A stretch of DNA of 64,000 nt from Rhabdophis nuchalis (lineage: Eukaryota; Chordata; Lepidosauria; Squamata; Natricidae). How positions within the stretch are numbered: the stretch's first letter is position 1; every line of letters begins with the position of its first letter. Position numbers and translations under genes: made by a program. The notes beneath the pieces are model-generated. The model saw only the letters and a program-made list of their open reading frames with translations, ran no database searches and had not been told where the DNA came from. Shown in pieces: positions 24,476 to 37,043 of this stretch. The stretch lies in the NCBI GenBank assembly GCA_039707465.1, contig CM077645.1, positions 58,157,850-58,221,849 on the forward strand, given 5' to 3'.

Positions 24476-24928
24476 AAAGCAAAATTCAGTTTTATTAACT
24501 GAATAAATTGCTTGCCTACCATCCCTGTCCTACCCTATCCCATTTATTTGTACTCCTTTCCTTTGTTCATGTCCATGTTTATACTTATACCTGCTATCTT
24601 GTATATGTTTGACAAACCAAATAAATAAATAAACTTCAATATAAGGCAAATGTGCCTGCACAAGTGTACAAGTGTATAGGAAAACAAATGCATATAAAAA
24701 CAGGAATTTTCATTCTGACTGTTCTATTAAAAAAGCAAATGGATACTGAAATAATAGAAAATAAAATAACTTGTCCGGAGCACAAAATAAGTCAGATGTC
24801 ATGAACAAAGAGCAGGCAGGGAAAGATTTTATATATGAAGTTGAAAAACCTTTCTTTACCTTCTAAAGTAAAAAATAAGGATCCCTTCTAATGTGTTGCC
24901 TTTCGCTTACTTTAATTTTAAATATTAA
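24476..24928. other. AT-rich DNA with a possible LINE-like 3' tail
   Basis: The stretch 24500-24645, ending 'gacaaaccaaataaataaat', looks like a LINE or SINE 3' end, but I cannot assign it. Confidence 0.35.
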
Positions 24929-25033
24929 AGTACTAGCTATACCCGGCCACGCGTTGCTGTGGCCCAGTCTGGTTAAATGGCCAACCAATCTGTGTGTAGA
25001 TCTACACCTGCACACATACACACAACCATCATA

Positions 25034-25174
25034 TAAGGCCCAACCTACCTACCTACTGTATTTCTCCCTCTCTATCTATCTATACCTCTACCTACCTACC
25101 TACTGTATTGCTTTCTTTCTCCCTCTACCTAACTACCTACCGTGTTTCTTTCTTTCTTTCTTTCTTTCTTTTTT

Positions 25175-25241
<67 letters not shown>

Positions 25242-25309
25242 ATCTATCTATCTATCTAACTATCCACCTACCTACCTACCTACCTTATTTCTCCCTCTCT
25301 ATCTATCCC
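25034..25309. repeat. CTAC/CTAT and (TTTC)n microsatellite cluster
   Basis: Mixed CTAC and CTAT units, then about 24 TTTC units (25146-25241), then CTAT and CTAC again. Open frames across it are translated repeat. Confidence 0.95.
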
Positions 25310-26500
25310 TTGGGGGTCATCTAGTCCAACTCCCTGCCTAGGCAGGAAGCCCTATACCCATGATGGCGAACCTATGGCACGGGTGCCACAGGTGGCACAC
25401 GGAACCATTTCTTAGGCCACGCGAGGCATTGCCCTGTCAGCTTCAGTCTGTATGTGTGCCCTGGCCAGCTGATTTAGGCCTTCTTTTGAGGCTGTTTTTT
25501 GCCCTCTGAAGGTGGGGAAAGGCTGTTTTCACCCTCCCCAGGCTCCTATAAAGCCTCTGGATCCTGGGGATGACGTAAAAAGCATGCCAAATGCAGGGGG
25601 TCATGCACATAGCATTATGAATGTGGCACACCTGTGCACATCACCCCTGCACTCCCCCTGCTTTTGGCACGCGATACAAAAAAGGTTAGCCATCACTGCC
25701 GTAAACCATTTCAGACAAATGGCTATCCAACATCTTCTTGAAGACTTCCAGTGTTGGGGCATACATAACTTATGGTGGCCTGCTGTTCCACTGGTTAATA
25801 GTTCTCACTGCCAGGAAATTTCCCCTCAGTTCTAAGTTGCTTCTCTCCTGGATTAGTTTCCACCCATTGCTTCTTGTCTGCCATCAGGTGCTTTGGAGAG
25901 TTGGAAGGGACCTTGGAGGTCATCTAGTCCAACCCCGCTGCTCAAGCAGGAGACCCTATACCGTGTCAGACAAATGATTTTCCAGTCTTTTCTTAAAAAC
26001 ACATTCAGTGTTGGGGCATCCATAACTTATAGTGGCCTGCTGTTCCACTGGTTAATTGTTCTAACTGTCAGGAAATTTCCCCTCAGTTCTAGGTTGCTTC
26101 TCTCCTTCATTAGTTTCCACCCATTGCTTCTTGTTCTACCATCAGATGCTTTGGAGAGTTGGAAGGGACCTTGGAGGTCATCTAGTCCAACCCCGCTGCT
26201 CAAGCAGGAGACCCTATACCATGTCAGACAAATGGTTTTCCAGTCTCTTCTTAAAAAGACATCCAGTGTTCGGGCATCCATAACTTCTGGTGGCAAGCTG
26301 TTCCACTGGTTAATAGTTCTCACTGCCAGGAAATTTCCCCTCAGTTCTAGGTTGCTTCTCTCCTGGATTAGTTTCCACCCATTGCTTCTTGTTCTACCCT
26401 CAGGTGCCTTGGTGAATAGCTTGACTCCCTCTTCTTTGGGGCAACCCCTGAGATATTGGAAGGCTGCTATCATGTCTCCCCCAGTCCCTCTTTTATTAAA
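25310..26500 (-). mobile_element. CR1 LINE with its 3' end tandemly triplicated
   Basis: Read on the minus strand, the right-most part (about 26500 down to 26160) encodes the end of CR1 ORF2 (GCPKEEGVKLFTKAPEGR, RSNLELRGNFLAVRTINQWN). It is followed by a terminal 'ggttggactagatgacctcc'. The last about 255 bp then repeat twice more to the left, with matching junctions at 25891 and 26149 ('ctttggagagttggaagg'). The first unit is interrupted by a hAT MITE. A minus-strand frame (26473-26027) runs through one junction because the 258-bp period is a multiple of three. No RT catalytic domain is present. Confidence 0.85.
25358..25698. mobile_element. hAT-like MITE inside a CR1 unit
   Basis: Left end 'ccatgatggcgaacctatgg', right end GGTTAGCCATCACTG. 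Flanks ccctatac (25350-25357) and ccgtaaac (25699-25706) match at 6 of 8. Removing it and one flank restores the CR1 unit to about 254 bp, like its neighbours. Confidence 0.85.
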
Positions 26501-26935
26501 CTGTATTTGCTGTCAGATGGGTGGTTCTTTGTTACAGTTTGGTTCAGTTCGTATTAAACAGTTTAAAGCAGCTGCCTGCCTCCGTGTTTTTACCTCAGAG
26601 AACAGTCTTGAGCAGTATTTCCCCCCCCCCCTCTCTCTATGGGCCACCTGGGAGTTTGCTATCTCAGTGCCTTTTTGGCCCCAAGAGGCTGAGGAATGAC
26701 TGTTGCCTGGTGGGAGGAGTTACAGGGAAGTGAAAGCACATTTCAGTGGGTACATTTTACATGTGTTTACCTTGCACATGATACATGCGTGCTAGGCACA
26801 AAATGAGTAGCTATTCTATTATCGGAAGTCCTTGGCTACATTGTGTCAAAATTTGAAGCAGATCGGTCCAGTAGTTTTTGAGATTAGTGGATTCGTACAA
26901 ACTATTTTGCATTTTTATTTATATACATAGATAAG

Positions 26936-29304
26936 TATGGATGTATAAGTATAAGTATGGATGGCTATCATGATTGTTGTCTTCTTATATTATTCTTATT
27001 TTCTCAGAAGAGATAGTGTACTCTCTATTGCCGATATTGCTCTATGCACATATTGCTGACAATATGGGACTGGGAATTTAAATTGGGACAATATGTCTCA
27101 AGGGCAAAAAAATAACTGCATACATTTAAAAGAGGAAATTGGAGTAACAATGGTTCCTGTCTATTTAATATATTGGAAAGCAAGGAAAAATTTTAGAATA
27201 TGGTTTTAAGATAAAAATTAATTGAAGAACTGAAAAATGTATAAAATGTATAAAAATCAATACTGTACTTGAGTTTGAGTAAAATGAATGGGAAGTTAGA
27301 AACTATATTTATATGTTTCAATATGTTTTAGTAGATCCTTCCTTCTTTCCTTCCTTCCTTCTTCCACTCTCACTCTTATTTAAGTGATTTCTTTTTAAAT
27401 AATAAAACTAATTGTGTGGACTAATTTTTAATTAGTCCATTTTGTATTGATGCTTTTCTTTTGTTATAATGCAAATGTTGTGGGAAGAATGCAAACTTTT
27501 CTCCTCTCAATTGCACTTCTATATTGTTTTTCCCCCTATATTTTCTAAATTTGTTCCTTATCTCCAGTTATTCCATTAGCTAGTACATTTATCATATGAA
27601 TGCTGTGCATTTTCATATAGCATTCTTTGATTTATTCACTGTTATTGGTTTTTAAACTTCATATCCCAAAGCCCAACCTATTATAAAACTTGAATATATT
27701 TCTAAAAATATATAACTTATGATTATTGCTTTCCCTTAAAGCAATGTAAAAATGCATGCATACCTTCCTCATTTTATTTGCTGTTTATTCATTTATTTGT
27801 ATATAGCTACTACTCATATCTTATCTCTCACTTATCACTTAACACCCTGCCCTCAGGATGATATATGACCTTGAACACGGAAACAATGTATGGCTGCTCA
27901 TACAAATCTTTACAATTCAGGTTTGCCCCATAAAATCTACTGTCATTTTGACCTCTCACTGCTTTCCATTTTTTGATGCATTATATTTTTCATATTGCCC
28001 TCCTGAATTTAGCACTCTGACTAAATTGGGACTGAAATATCTTTCCTCAGCTGAATTAATTCACTCAACCTCAAGGGAGAAAACCAACTGCTAACTCTCC
28101 TTATGACCTTAATGCTAATTAATGAGCAAACAATGGCCTACTGCACTTTTCTATGCATAGAATTAAATCATATAGAGGTCACTCTGAAGCCAAGCCCCCA
28201 GGCATCTGCTTTTTTTTTTTTAATCCAAGCTGCGTGGTAAAAATGATGATAAAAGAAATTCACTGATGCTGTTTTAAAGATGGCTCCAGTCAAAAACGGA
28301 GTGATAACATTTCTTAAAGAATGTGATTCAGTTTCACTGTCAACCAAATTGATGTCATGGGCAGATATGTTACTAGTAAATAGGGTGAAGCCTCAAATGG
28401 ATTGCTTCTGTTAATATTCCAATATCAATTTTCTTCCATTTTCTTCCAATTGTTTTCATTTATTTGTTAAATTTATATCCCATTTTTTTCCAGGAGCATA
28501 CTTCCAATTTCATCATAGCAATCACCTTACGCGATAGACATAATAGGCCACTCTGGTATATATTAGATACCTTATCGAAAGCAAAGACCCATAGTTCAGA
28601 TTGTATACTTGAACTTATATTTGCTTCCAATATTATTGTTTAGAAAAGAAATGATTTAAAGAGTAAAATGTTGCTTGGTATGAGAGGATGCAAAAAACAA
28701 ATCACTCTTTCCAAGCATTGGAAGCTTTGTAGCCAATCAAAGTGACTGAAATATTTCAAAACAAACATAATGGAGTATTATAAAATTGATTGCCATGAAA
28801 TCCCTTAATGGTTATTAACCTACATCGATTTTTAAAGTATCACATAAATTAATACAGACTACATCTATATTGGCTGTTAATCATGATAGCTTAAACTGAA
28901 ACAATCTTATTCATAGATACCATACGTCTTAATGTCAGAGGCTGGAAACAGAGATTCAATACCTTTATTATGGCCTATTTTTGATCTTTTAGGAACATTT
29001 TGTTGCACTCTTCTCCCAGGCATAATAATAACTAGCTCGATCTTTACTGGGAATTATCTCGATCTTTACTGGGAATTATCATAGCATTCATATTGTTTTA
29101 GGAACATGCAGTCAAGAATCTTTATACAGTACATTTTAATTTTGAATCTAAAAAATTTGAATAATTGTCCAATTGTTATTGTACTTACAGAAAAGTTCCT
29201 AGGAACTTAAAATTAGTCAGATATCTGCTTCTATATATTTTCAGTTTTTAATTTATTTTCCCCCGCTGTCCTGTACACTTTGTTTATGCACTATGGCATC
29301 ATGC
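26936..29304. other. AT-rich DNA without genes
   Basis: Holds a short CCTT run (27341-27362), an L2-like 3' scrap near 28455-28495 and a 22-bp tandem duplication (29036-29079). Nothing else I recognise. Confidence 0.5.
29036..29079. repeat. 22-bp perfect tandem duplication
   Basis: The unit 'ctcgatctttactgggaatt' plus AT is present twice, starting at 29036 and 29058. Confidence 0.9.
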
Positions 29305-29312
29305 CTGTATAT

Positions 29313-29447
29313 CAGAGGTGGGCTGCTCCTTGTTCGGCCCAGATTGGGTAGTAGTGACAGTGGGAAGCTCTGCCCACCCACCCGGACATGCAAGCATGCA
29401 TGTACACATGAGCAAACCGGTAGTAAAAAAATGTAAACCCACCACTG
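29313..29447. mobile_element. hAT-like MITE (CAGAGGTGGG family)
   Basis: The ends CAGAGGTGGG and CCCACCACTG are inverted repeats. Flanks ctgtatat (29305-29312) and ctgcatat (29448-29455) match at 7 of 8. The block 'gcaaaccggtagtaaaaa' is shared with 30452-30606 in reverse. A CA-rich run follows to about 29500. Confidence 0.85.
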
Positions 29448-29746
29448 CTGCATATGTGTATGTACATACACACACCACACAAACACTACACACACACCAT
29501 AGACATAATAATTGATTAGAATCTTGGTCAAAATAATAGGCTATTGGAAAGTCTATGAAGATCTCCATACTGGATTAACCCTCAAAATGTGCCAGTTATT
29601 CAAAAGCAATCCAACTTTAATCTTTTCAGCTTCTCTATTATTGCATACAATGTGAAAGCCAGAAGGAATTCAATTTTCAGAATTAAGATAGGATCAATGC
29701 ATCCCCATCTCTCTCTACCCAAATTATCAATTGTCATACTCTACAA

Positions 29747-29968
29747 CAGGAGTAGTCAACCTTTTTATACCTACCACCCACTTTTATATCTCAGTAGTAA
29801 AATTTTCTAACCGCCCACTGGTTCCACAGTAATGGTGAGTTATAAAGTAGGGAAGTCAATTAAATTAAAAAAAGGAAAGTGCTTCAATATCAGACAAAAC
29901 CCCTACCACCCACCACGAAAGCTGGAATGTCCATTAGTGGGCAATAGGGACCAGGTTGACTACCACTG
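29747..29968. mobile_element. hAT-like MITE with perfect 8-bp TSD
   Basis: CAGGAGTAGTCAACC and GGTTGACTACCACTG are inverted repeats with two mismatches. ctctacaa is duplicated exactly at 29739-29746 and 29969-29976. The interior carries two 'ccacc' blocks and no coding sequence. Confidence 0.92.
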
Positions 29969-30451
29969 CTCTACAACAACAATAAAATAAATATTATATG
30001 TCATTGTTACAGTCCAGGCCATCCCTGTGAGTGCAGACAGACATCTAAAGTTTGTATTGTATTTAAGAAGACCTTTAATTATAAAACAACATCTTACTTT
30101 ACAAGGAAAAAATATTATTTGAAAGGTTGTTAAATGGAAGACTGTCCATTTTTAAAATCTAAAATCATAGAACCACTAGAAGAACAGAATCTTAAAATTA
30201 CCCACCAGCAGGTACAAAGTCTTTTATTTGATAGAAAATGAATTATAATGCATAGTTCCCAGAAAAGCAACCATCATAAAATGTAATTATACCAAATATA
30301 TTTTAATATATAATTCTTCTGTTACATTAATATATTGTTCAGTTGTAACAACCCTCATTATGATTCGGAAACATCTGGTGATAGGGAGGTCTGTATTTAG
30401 ATTCATTCCTGACACTTTTCTCCTTTTTTAAAACTTTGTTTCCTAAAGGAG

Positions 30452-30606
30452 CTGTGGTGGGTTTCCAAATGTTTTACTACCAGTTTGTTCGCCCGCTCTT
30501 GCTGCTCGCGCATGTACAGAAACATCCAAGTGAGTGGGCAGAGCCTCATGCCTCCGTTACTACCGGTTTGTCCGATCCGGGCCAAACCGGGAGCAACCCA
30601 TCTCTG
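30452..30606. mobile_element. hAT-like MITE (CAGAGGTGGG family, opposite orientation)
   Basis: Left end CTGTGGTGGGTTTCC, right end GGGAGCAACCCATCTCTG. Flanks taaaggag (30444-30451) and tagagcag (30607-30614) match at 6 of 8. A further scrap of the family ('aaaccgggaggatcccacca') sits at 51830-51870. Confidence 0.8.
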
Positions 30607-30614
30607 TAGAGCAG

Positions 30615-31930
30615 GACAAAAATCAAAATTATTTTTACTTTTTTAAAGGGAGCCCTATAACTAAGAGAACCATTCTACTTATCTTCAGGGAAACCTACAT
30701 ATAGACCTTCTATTCAGATCTTCATATTCAATGCAATGAAAGCTTGGAAAAATCTAAAATCTAACATTATTGTGAGAGGAGAACATTTGTGGTAGAATCA
30801 GCATGTACAGCACTCACATTAATTTTCTAGTTTTAGCCTTTGCATACTGACCATTTCTGTAAAAAAATAGGACTTAAGAAACATGAGTGCAATTCAGCCT
30901 TAAAACTCATAAATAAATATGTAAAAATTAGCAGCAGTTATGGAAGCTATCTATTGAGATTGATACGTGCATCAATACTTTATTTCTTTATTTATTAGGG
31001 AGATAGGTAACTTATCTAAGCTTATATTAGATATGTTACTTTATTAGGCCAAACAGTTGAACTGGTTACTTCAAGGGCTAGGCATATTTTTATCTTAAGC
31101 ACTAGCAAATGCATTTATGCCTTCCAGCATAATAGATCTGCATATACAAAATAACATCATATATGAAAGGAAGGACCTTTTTAATAATAAAATCAGCACT
31201 GTACAGGGAAAAGCAGTATTTCAAACAAAGAACTAAAAGGGAATTCTAATGATTTCAAAAGATGCTGCTATAAAATTCATAGAAGCATAAAGATTTATTT
31301 GTGCTAAGCAGAGTTTATTTTATTTTCCCCAAAGAGGCAGCTATTTGAATCAACAGACCCTGAGTTATACATCTGGTGAGGAAATGCATCCCAAGTAGCA
31401 GTTGCCAATTGTGTATTGGCATTTCAGAAAGTGTTGCATAGACTATACATAATTAGAACATACATTCACACATGGTTCACTAACTTTCTGTAAAGCCATT
31501 TGTGAAAGATGGAGGGGGACCATCAAGGCAACACGTAGTTATACTGCGTTTTTCCCCCCAGAATATTAATTCAGCAAGAATTTGTGACAGCATCTATGAG
31601 AATTAAAGTAGCTTTTTAGTTCTTAAAAAATGTAATTTTAAAAACAGTTTGTAGATAAAATTTCATGCAATAAAACACCGATGAATTATACTTAGTTATA
31701 GGGCCCATGCTGAATAGTATTGATAATATTTACATATTTTAGTAACATTATTGCTTCTTTTTCTCATATTGTTTACATAGCAATATTTTTGGATGCATTT
31801 CTTCCAAGGCACATAGAGCGACATTGAGAACAGAAACAGAAAAGAATTTCACAAATAATGTATTTTCCAGGATGCTCATTCTCCATAAGATGTAGGAATA
31901 GGATGCTACCCTGATGCCTCTAAGTCCTGA
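30615..31930. other. AT-rich DNA, no recognised feature
   Basis: No gene or named repeat seen. Confidence 0.5.
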
Positions 31931-31931
31931 T

Positions 31932-32880
31932 CTTCTAGTTAGTTTAAAGGTTGAAGAAGTATCTTTGTGGTGCAACTGGAACAATCTGGAACTGAACACA
32001 CTCTAAGCCATAGAAATGGTGGTAGACTTTAGGAGAAACCTTACCATACTACCACCTCTTACAATACTAGACAACACAGTATCAAGTAGAAACCTTCAAA
32101 TTTCTAGGTTCCATCATATCTCAAGACCTAAAATGGATACCTAACATCAACAACGGCATCAAAAAAGCAGAACAAAGAACGTTCTTTCTGTGCCAACTCC
32201 AGAAGCTGAACTGCCCAAGGAGCGGCTGATACAGTTCTATAGAGGAATTATTGAGTTTGTCATCTGCACCTCTATAACTGTATGGTTTTGTTCTGCAACT
32301 CAACCAAACACAGATTTCAGAGGATAATCAGAATTTCAGAAAAAACAATTACTTCCAACCTGCCTTCCATTGAGGACCTGTTCACTGCACGAGTCAGAAA
32401 GAGGGCTGTGAAAATATTTACAGACCCCTCACATCCTGGATATAAATTGTTTGAACTCCTACCCTCAAAATAACGCTATAGAGCACTGCACACCAAGATA
32501 ACTAGACACAAGAACAATTTTTCTCCAAACGCCATCACTCTACTAAACAAATAATTCCCTCAGCACTGTCAAACCATTCACTAAGGCTTCGTTACTATTA
32601 CTATTAGTCTTCTCATCATTCCTATCACCCATCTCATCCCACTTGTGACTGTAGGACTATAACTTTGTTGCTTGTATCCTTACAATTTATATTGATATTG
32701 ATTGTTTCCTGATTGCTTATTTGTACCCTATGACTATTATTAAGTGTTGTACCTTATGATTTTTGACAAATGTATTTTTTCATGTCTTTTTATGTACACT
32801 GTGCATATGCACCAAAGCCAAATTCCTTGTGTGTCCAATCACACTTTGCCAATAAAGAATTCTATTCTATTTTATTAAGT
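31932..32880 (+). pseudogene. CR1/Rex1-type LINE, 3' part, decayed
   Basis: Fragments in different frames read as the C-terminal half of a CR1/Rex1-group reverse transcriptase: LWCNWNNLELNTL, then VVDFRRNLTILPPL, IQFYRGIIEFVICTSITVWF and LPSIEDLFTARVRKRA near 32370-32400. FTDPSHPGYKLFELLPS follows. The 3' UTR ends 'gtgtccaatcacactttgcc' then AATAAAG and a short CTATT tail. Stops and shifts interrupt it throughout, and the RT active site is upstream of the truncation. I associate this 3' end with the CR1-L3 LINEs of snakes, from memory. Confidence 0.8.
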
Positions 32881-35800
32881 TTCCTCATCCTCAGAGAAGA
32901 TAGAAAACCTTCTTAAGAAGCAAAACCTATTGTCCACTTAGGCATTAGATTAGTTTATATATGCCTGCTACATTCAGCCTTCAAAACTGGTTACTGCACT
33001 GTGTGTGTGTGCATGATAGTATGCACACTATCTAATATAGAAAGTTCTTTAGCAAAAGTCAAATCCTCATACAACCAGTTTTGCAGAATTTCTTCTTTTT
33101 TATGTCTGCTGGAGTTAATAAGAAGGGGGGGGGGGGAAGAATGTTACTCAAAATAAGTTTGCTCCCAACTTCAGGAATTACTTTCTTGTGGTACATCAAC
33201 CTGTGATCCCAAAGATCTATGAACTACCAGTATATAAGTGTTACATGCTTCCAGAAGGATCACCCATGAAGGCAGATCATAGAATAAGAATCACACTAAA
33301 TATGATCTGCTGAAAAAAGATTATATGGCATAAGGTAAAAGACAGATTTAATGACTGTTAAAAAGTGAATAAACAAAATGCCAGAAGAATCTGGGCTGAA
33401 TTCTTGTAAATCTAGAAACTGATTCTTAGAAAATATTGTGAAAACAAAATTTTGAACATTGTTGAACTATGAGAAAAAAATGTTTAACTCTTATAAGATG
33501 ATCCATTTAAAGTGAGGCATGATTTGTAAGCAGGATTGGAAAACATGGTAGTGGTCAAGGAACTGGAAAAGATCAAGTTATAATACAGTAGCAGAAATGG
33601 ACACTACTAAATCAAATTGGTAGTACTACATATATGCTGTATAACCAAATAGATTTATATAATGTCCTATACCTAGAAAGATATTGTTCACAATTTTGCA
33701 GTTCAGACTTGTAAAATGTATGAATGAGAACTTTCATTCTTACAACTTGGATTTAGAAGAAAAAGAGGCTCCTAAGATCACATGACAGACATGACAAAAT
33801 CTCAAGATGGAATGAATACTTAAAAAGACATCTATTGGTTTATTGATTTACTAAAGCTTTTAACTGTATAAATAACAATTTATTGTAGTTTATCCTTAAA
33901 AATATTAAAATATTTTTTAATATTTATTGAATAAAAAGGAACATTAGGATATCTTGTCTACTTATTACTTTTTTTTAAATGTTCAGGAAGCAAGAGTTTA
34001 TGGAACAGAATAAAATTCAAAATTAGGAAAGGAGCATTGTATATTTCACTTTCTTTATTTAATTTATACTCCCAGTTGTATATCATAAGAAATGTTGAAC
34101 GAAGAGAAATAAAAATTATTGGGAGAAACACCAACAACCCCAGCTACTTTGACAGTACCATTTCAGTGGATAGAAGTGACTATGTCTCAAGGAATTTCTT
34201 GCTGAAATCAGAGACTGCAAAGCTCAAGAAGATGGTAAAACATTCTTTAATTAAAATTATTACATTTTAAAATTTATTTCAAAATACTTTAAAATAAATA
34301 GATATTTGCAGCTTGGGTAAAGTGCTATGACAGATCTAGATAGCATATTAAAAGAGAGAAAGATTCTACTGATCACAATCGTAGATTGCTATATTTTTCA
34401 ATTGTAACCTGTAAAAGCTAAACTTCAAAGAAACCACAGTATGCAAGGTAGCCAGAATCTGCCTCATTGCGGCAAAAAAGCAAAAATAATGTTTTTGTTA
34501 AGACATTTCCTATTATATTCCAGTCTGAACTACTACTTGCAATATCCAGAATGAGTTTTCAATAGCTAACTTGAAATTTTTGCCCATGCATCACACATGC
34601 AAAAACACTTATCATCCAACTGCTATAATTGCCAGACAAGGATGTGGAGGCAGGTGTAAGTAAGGCAAAAAGTTCAAGCAAGTTCAAAGTGTACTTTGCA
34701 CAAGTCTAATTCTTAGTGCAACATGTTGCGTGCAAATATCGTATTTCACATCAGATTTATGGATAAAAAATGGGTGGATAATGTATTTAAATTTCTCCAG
34801 GGGAAAGATAAATCCTCCAACAATTTTTCAGGGACACTTCTTTCCTTTAAGAACACAATAATACTGCTACAGTAAAAGCCAATGGGAGAAATTCCATTAT
34901 TATGCCTTCCTTTGATATTTCAAAGAAACTAAACATGTCAGGAAGGATGAAAAGTACATAATAATAATAAAAAAAATCACCCTCCTTTCCCTTGACAATC
35001 GGTTACTAAATAAGAACAAGAATAATGGACCTCTGAGAATTTCTCCAATTTCTTTTTCCTGTTCTGAGTTTCTAAAGAAAATTCTCTTTCCTCAAAATGA
35101 TTTTTTTTGTTCATCAGAAAGATTTAAAAAGTCACTGGAATCTTATTGATGATGTACTAGTTATCTCAATTTCTACTGCCTTTTACAAGTTATTCAGGAG
35201 ATCATATGATTAATTTAAAATGGTTGTGATTCATCTTATGCCACAAATTATTAGAAGGGAAAATGAGTTGGAAGGCTAATGACTATAGCAACTGTCTTCC
35301 AAGCTTGGAGATGGTGTTAAAACATTTTCATCAATCATACTAATACGCATTTAAGCAAGTAAATCAAAGGCTATTAAAATGGTTCTAATGTCGAATTTAC
35401 ATCCCCAATTAATATACAGCGCCTAAAATTTATAGCCTATGCATGAAGACTAAGGAGCAAATTGGGAGAAATACATTGAAGTTTCACACAAAATATATCC
35501 CTTCTGGTGTTCTTTTCTAAGCTTAGACATGAAATGTGGCATACTAAGTCCCTCTGCCCTATGTATCTTCTTCAAAAGAATTAAAATATTTACTGTAAGA
35601 CTGCAAAGCAACACATTGGAAAAGGTCTTCAAAGATATAAATTCATTGTTATATAAATGTAGAGTAAAACTCTTTTGTCACCTTGTAGAAGTAACAGCCA
35701 GTAATAATACCAGGTTGTTTTTGGAGCAGGCCTACTTCACTAGCAGGGGAAATGCAGAACTGGAGGATAATAATTCAATACCTGTTTATTCATCCAGAAA

Positions 35801-36557
35801 AGTGTATGTGTATGGGTGTGTGTGTGTGTGTGTGTGCAAGCACATATTACATCGTGTACTATTAAAATTAATTTGAAGCTAAATCATGCAGTGCCACTGT
35901 TAACTTCTACATATTAAAAGACACAATATTCCTTGACAGAGGGGAAAAAGAAAGATACTATAAAAAGGGAATTTATAAAATATTTTATTTGCTATCTACT
36001 GTTTTAGGATGCTGCTATATCAGGCAATAGTTTGTAATATTTCACAATATTTGTGAAATAAAAAATTTCATAGTGAAAGATCTCAGGCACCACGTAATGT
36101 AATGATCTGATCTATAGGATTATTAATATAGATATTGCAAACATAAAATATGTATCTGAATAAAATTAAATCAATTTCCTGCAAATATTCACAAAAAATA
36201 TTTTTAAATGTACAGCATAATTTAATAGTTTGCATTTCAGGAAGAGAAAAGCATCTCTAATCTGTTTCCTTCTGGGTTTCTAATAAAAACATCACATGTT
36301 CAAAAATAATCCTGAACAAGTAGTTATCAAAAACACTATATTGTTACAAAAACAAGACTCCTATCTCTAATTCACATTAATAATTAATGTGTAGAAGTGA
36401 TGTTGAAAAAACGATGTTTTTTTCCTAACAAATCACATAATTGATATAAAACCTAGAACTTCTGTTTTTTGATAATTTTAGAAACTTAATATTTTTTCAA
36501 AGCAAAATGTTCTTTTTGACAGAGAGATTGAATCCAAATGAAAAATCTATAGTTACT

Positions 36558-36558
<1 letters not shown>
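32881..36558. other. AT-rich DNA without genes
   Basis: Holds a 12-base G run (33125-33136) and a GT run (35814-35837). A 115-codon open frame (35529-35876) ends in the GT repeat and shows no domain. Confidence 0.5.
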
Positions 36559-36646
<88 letters not shown>

Positions 36647-36765
36647 GCTGAATTTATTAACCGCTCCCTCTCCCCACAGGGACTCGGGGCGGTGCACAGG
36701 GAGAATAAAAACCATAAATATACAAAAATACATACAATTTAAAACAGAATAAAGTTCACCCACTA
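36559..36765 (-). mobile_element. L2 LINE 3' end with long (AAT)n tail, reverse strand
   Basis: About 29 AAT units (36559-36645, the ATT tail in reverse), then 'aaccgctccctctccccaca' and 'gactcggggcggtgcacagg', which is the hairpin of the L2 copies in reverse, then about 80 bp of 3' UTR. Confidence 0.88.
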
Positions 36766-36833
36766 GAAACCTAATCTATAATAAGAGCAAATTTTCCAAA
36801 CATGCCAAAGAAAATTGGGTCCTTCCTTTAAAT

Positions 36834-37035
36834 AAGGGGTACCCAACGGCAGGTTGCTGTCCATTAATGGGTCATGGCCCATTGGAAACCAGACACCAAA
36901 GTGGCAAGCGAGCATGGAAAGCTTCATTTACCATGCACGGGATTTAGGTTGTATGCACAAAACTATTCCACCACTACCAAAACCACCAAAGCCACTGCCA
37001 TCAGTCTGCAGAATCAAAATGGTTGGGGACCCCTG
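36834..37035. mobile_element. hAT-like MITE with perfect 8-bp TSD
   Basis: Left end AAGGGGTACCCAAC, right end GGTTGGGGACCCCTG. ctttaaat is exactly duplicated at 36826-36833 and 37036-37043. Non-coding. Confidence 0.88.
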
Positions 37036-37043
37036 CTTTAAAT

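Larger units (their letters stand above)
24929..26935 (+). mobile_element. Unassigned repeat with internal CR1 array (outer ends only)
   Basis: The left block 'ctatacccggccacgcgttg' (about 24929-24985) and the right block 'gaagcagatcggtccagtag' to 'tttatatacatagat' (about 26700-26935) read like the two ends of one transposon family that I recognise from reptile DNA but cannot classify. Between them lie microsatellites and the CR1 trimer. That the two blocks belong to one copy is inference. Confidence 0.4.

Noticed and set aside
24891..25341. Plus-strand frames rich in FFLS and YLSI
   Set aside because: Translated TTTC/CTAT microsatellite.
25893..26699. 268-codon plus-strand frame
   Set aside because: Antisense of the CR1 tandem; the real coding sense is minus. 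Its internal repetition reflects the 258-bp period.
35529..35876. 115-codon frame
   Set aside because: Ends in a GT repeat (CVCVCVCK) and has no recognisable domain.
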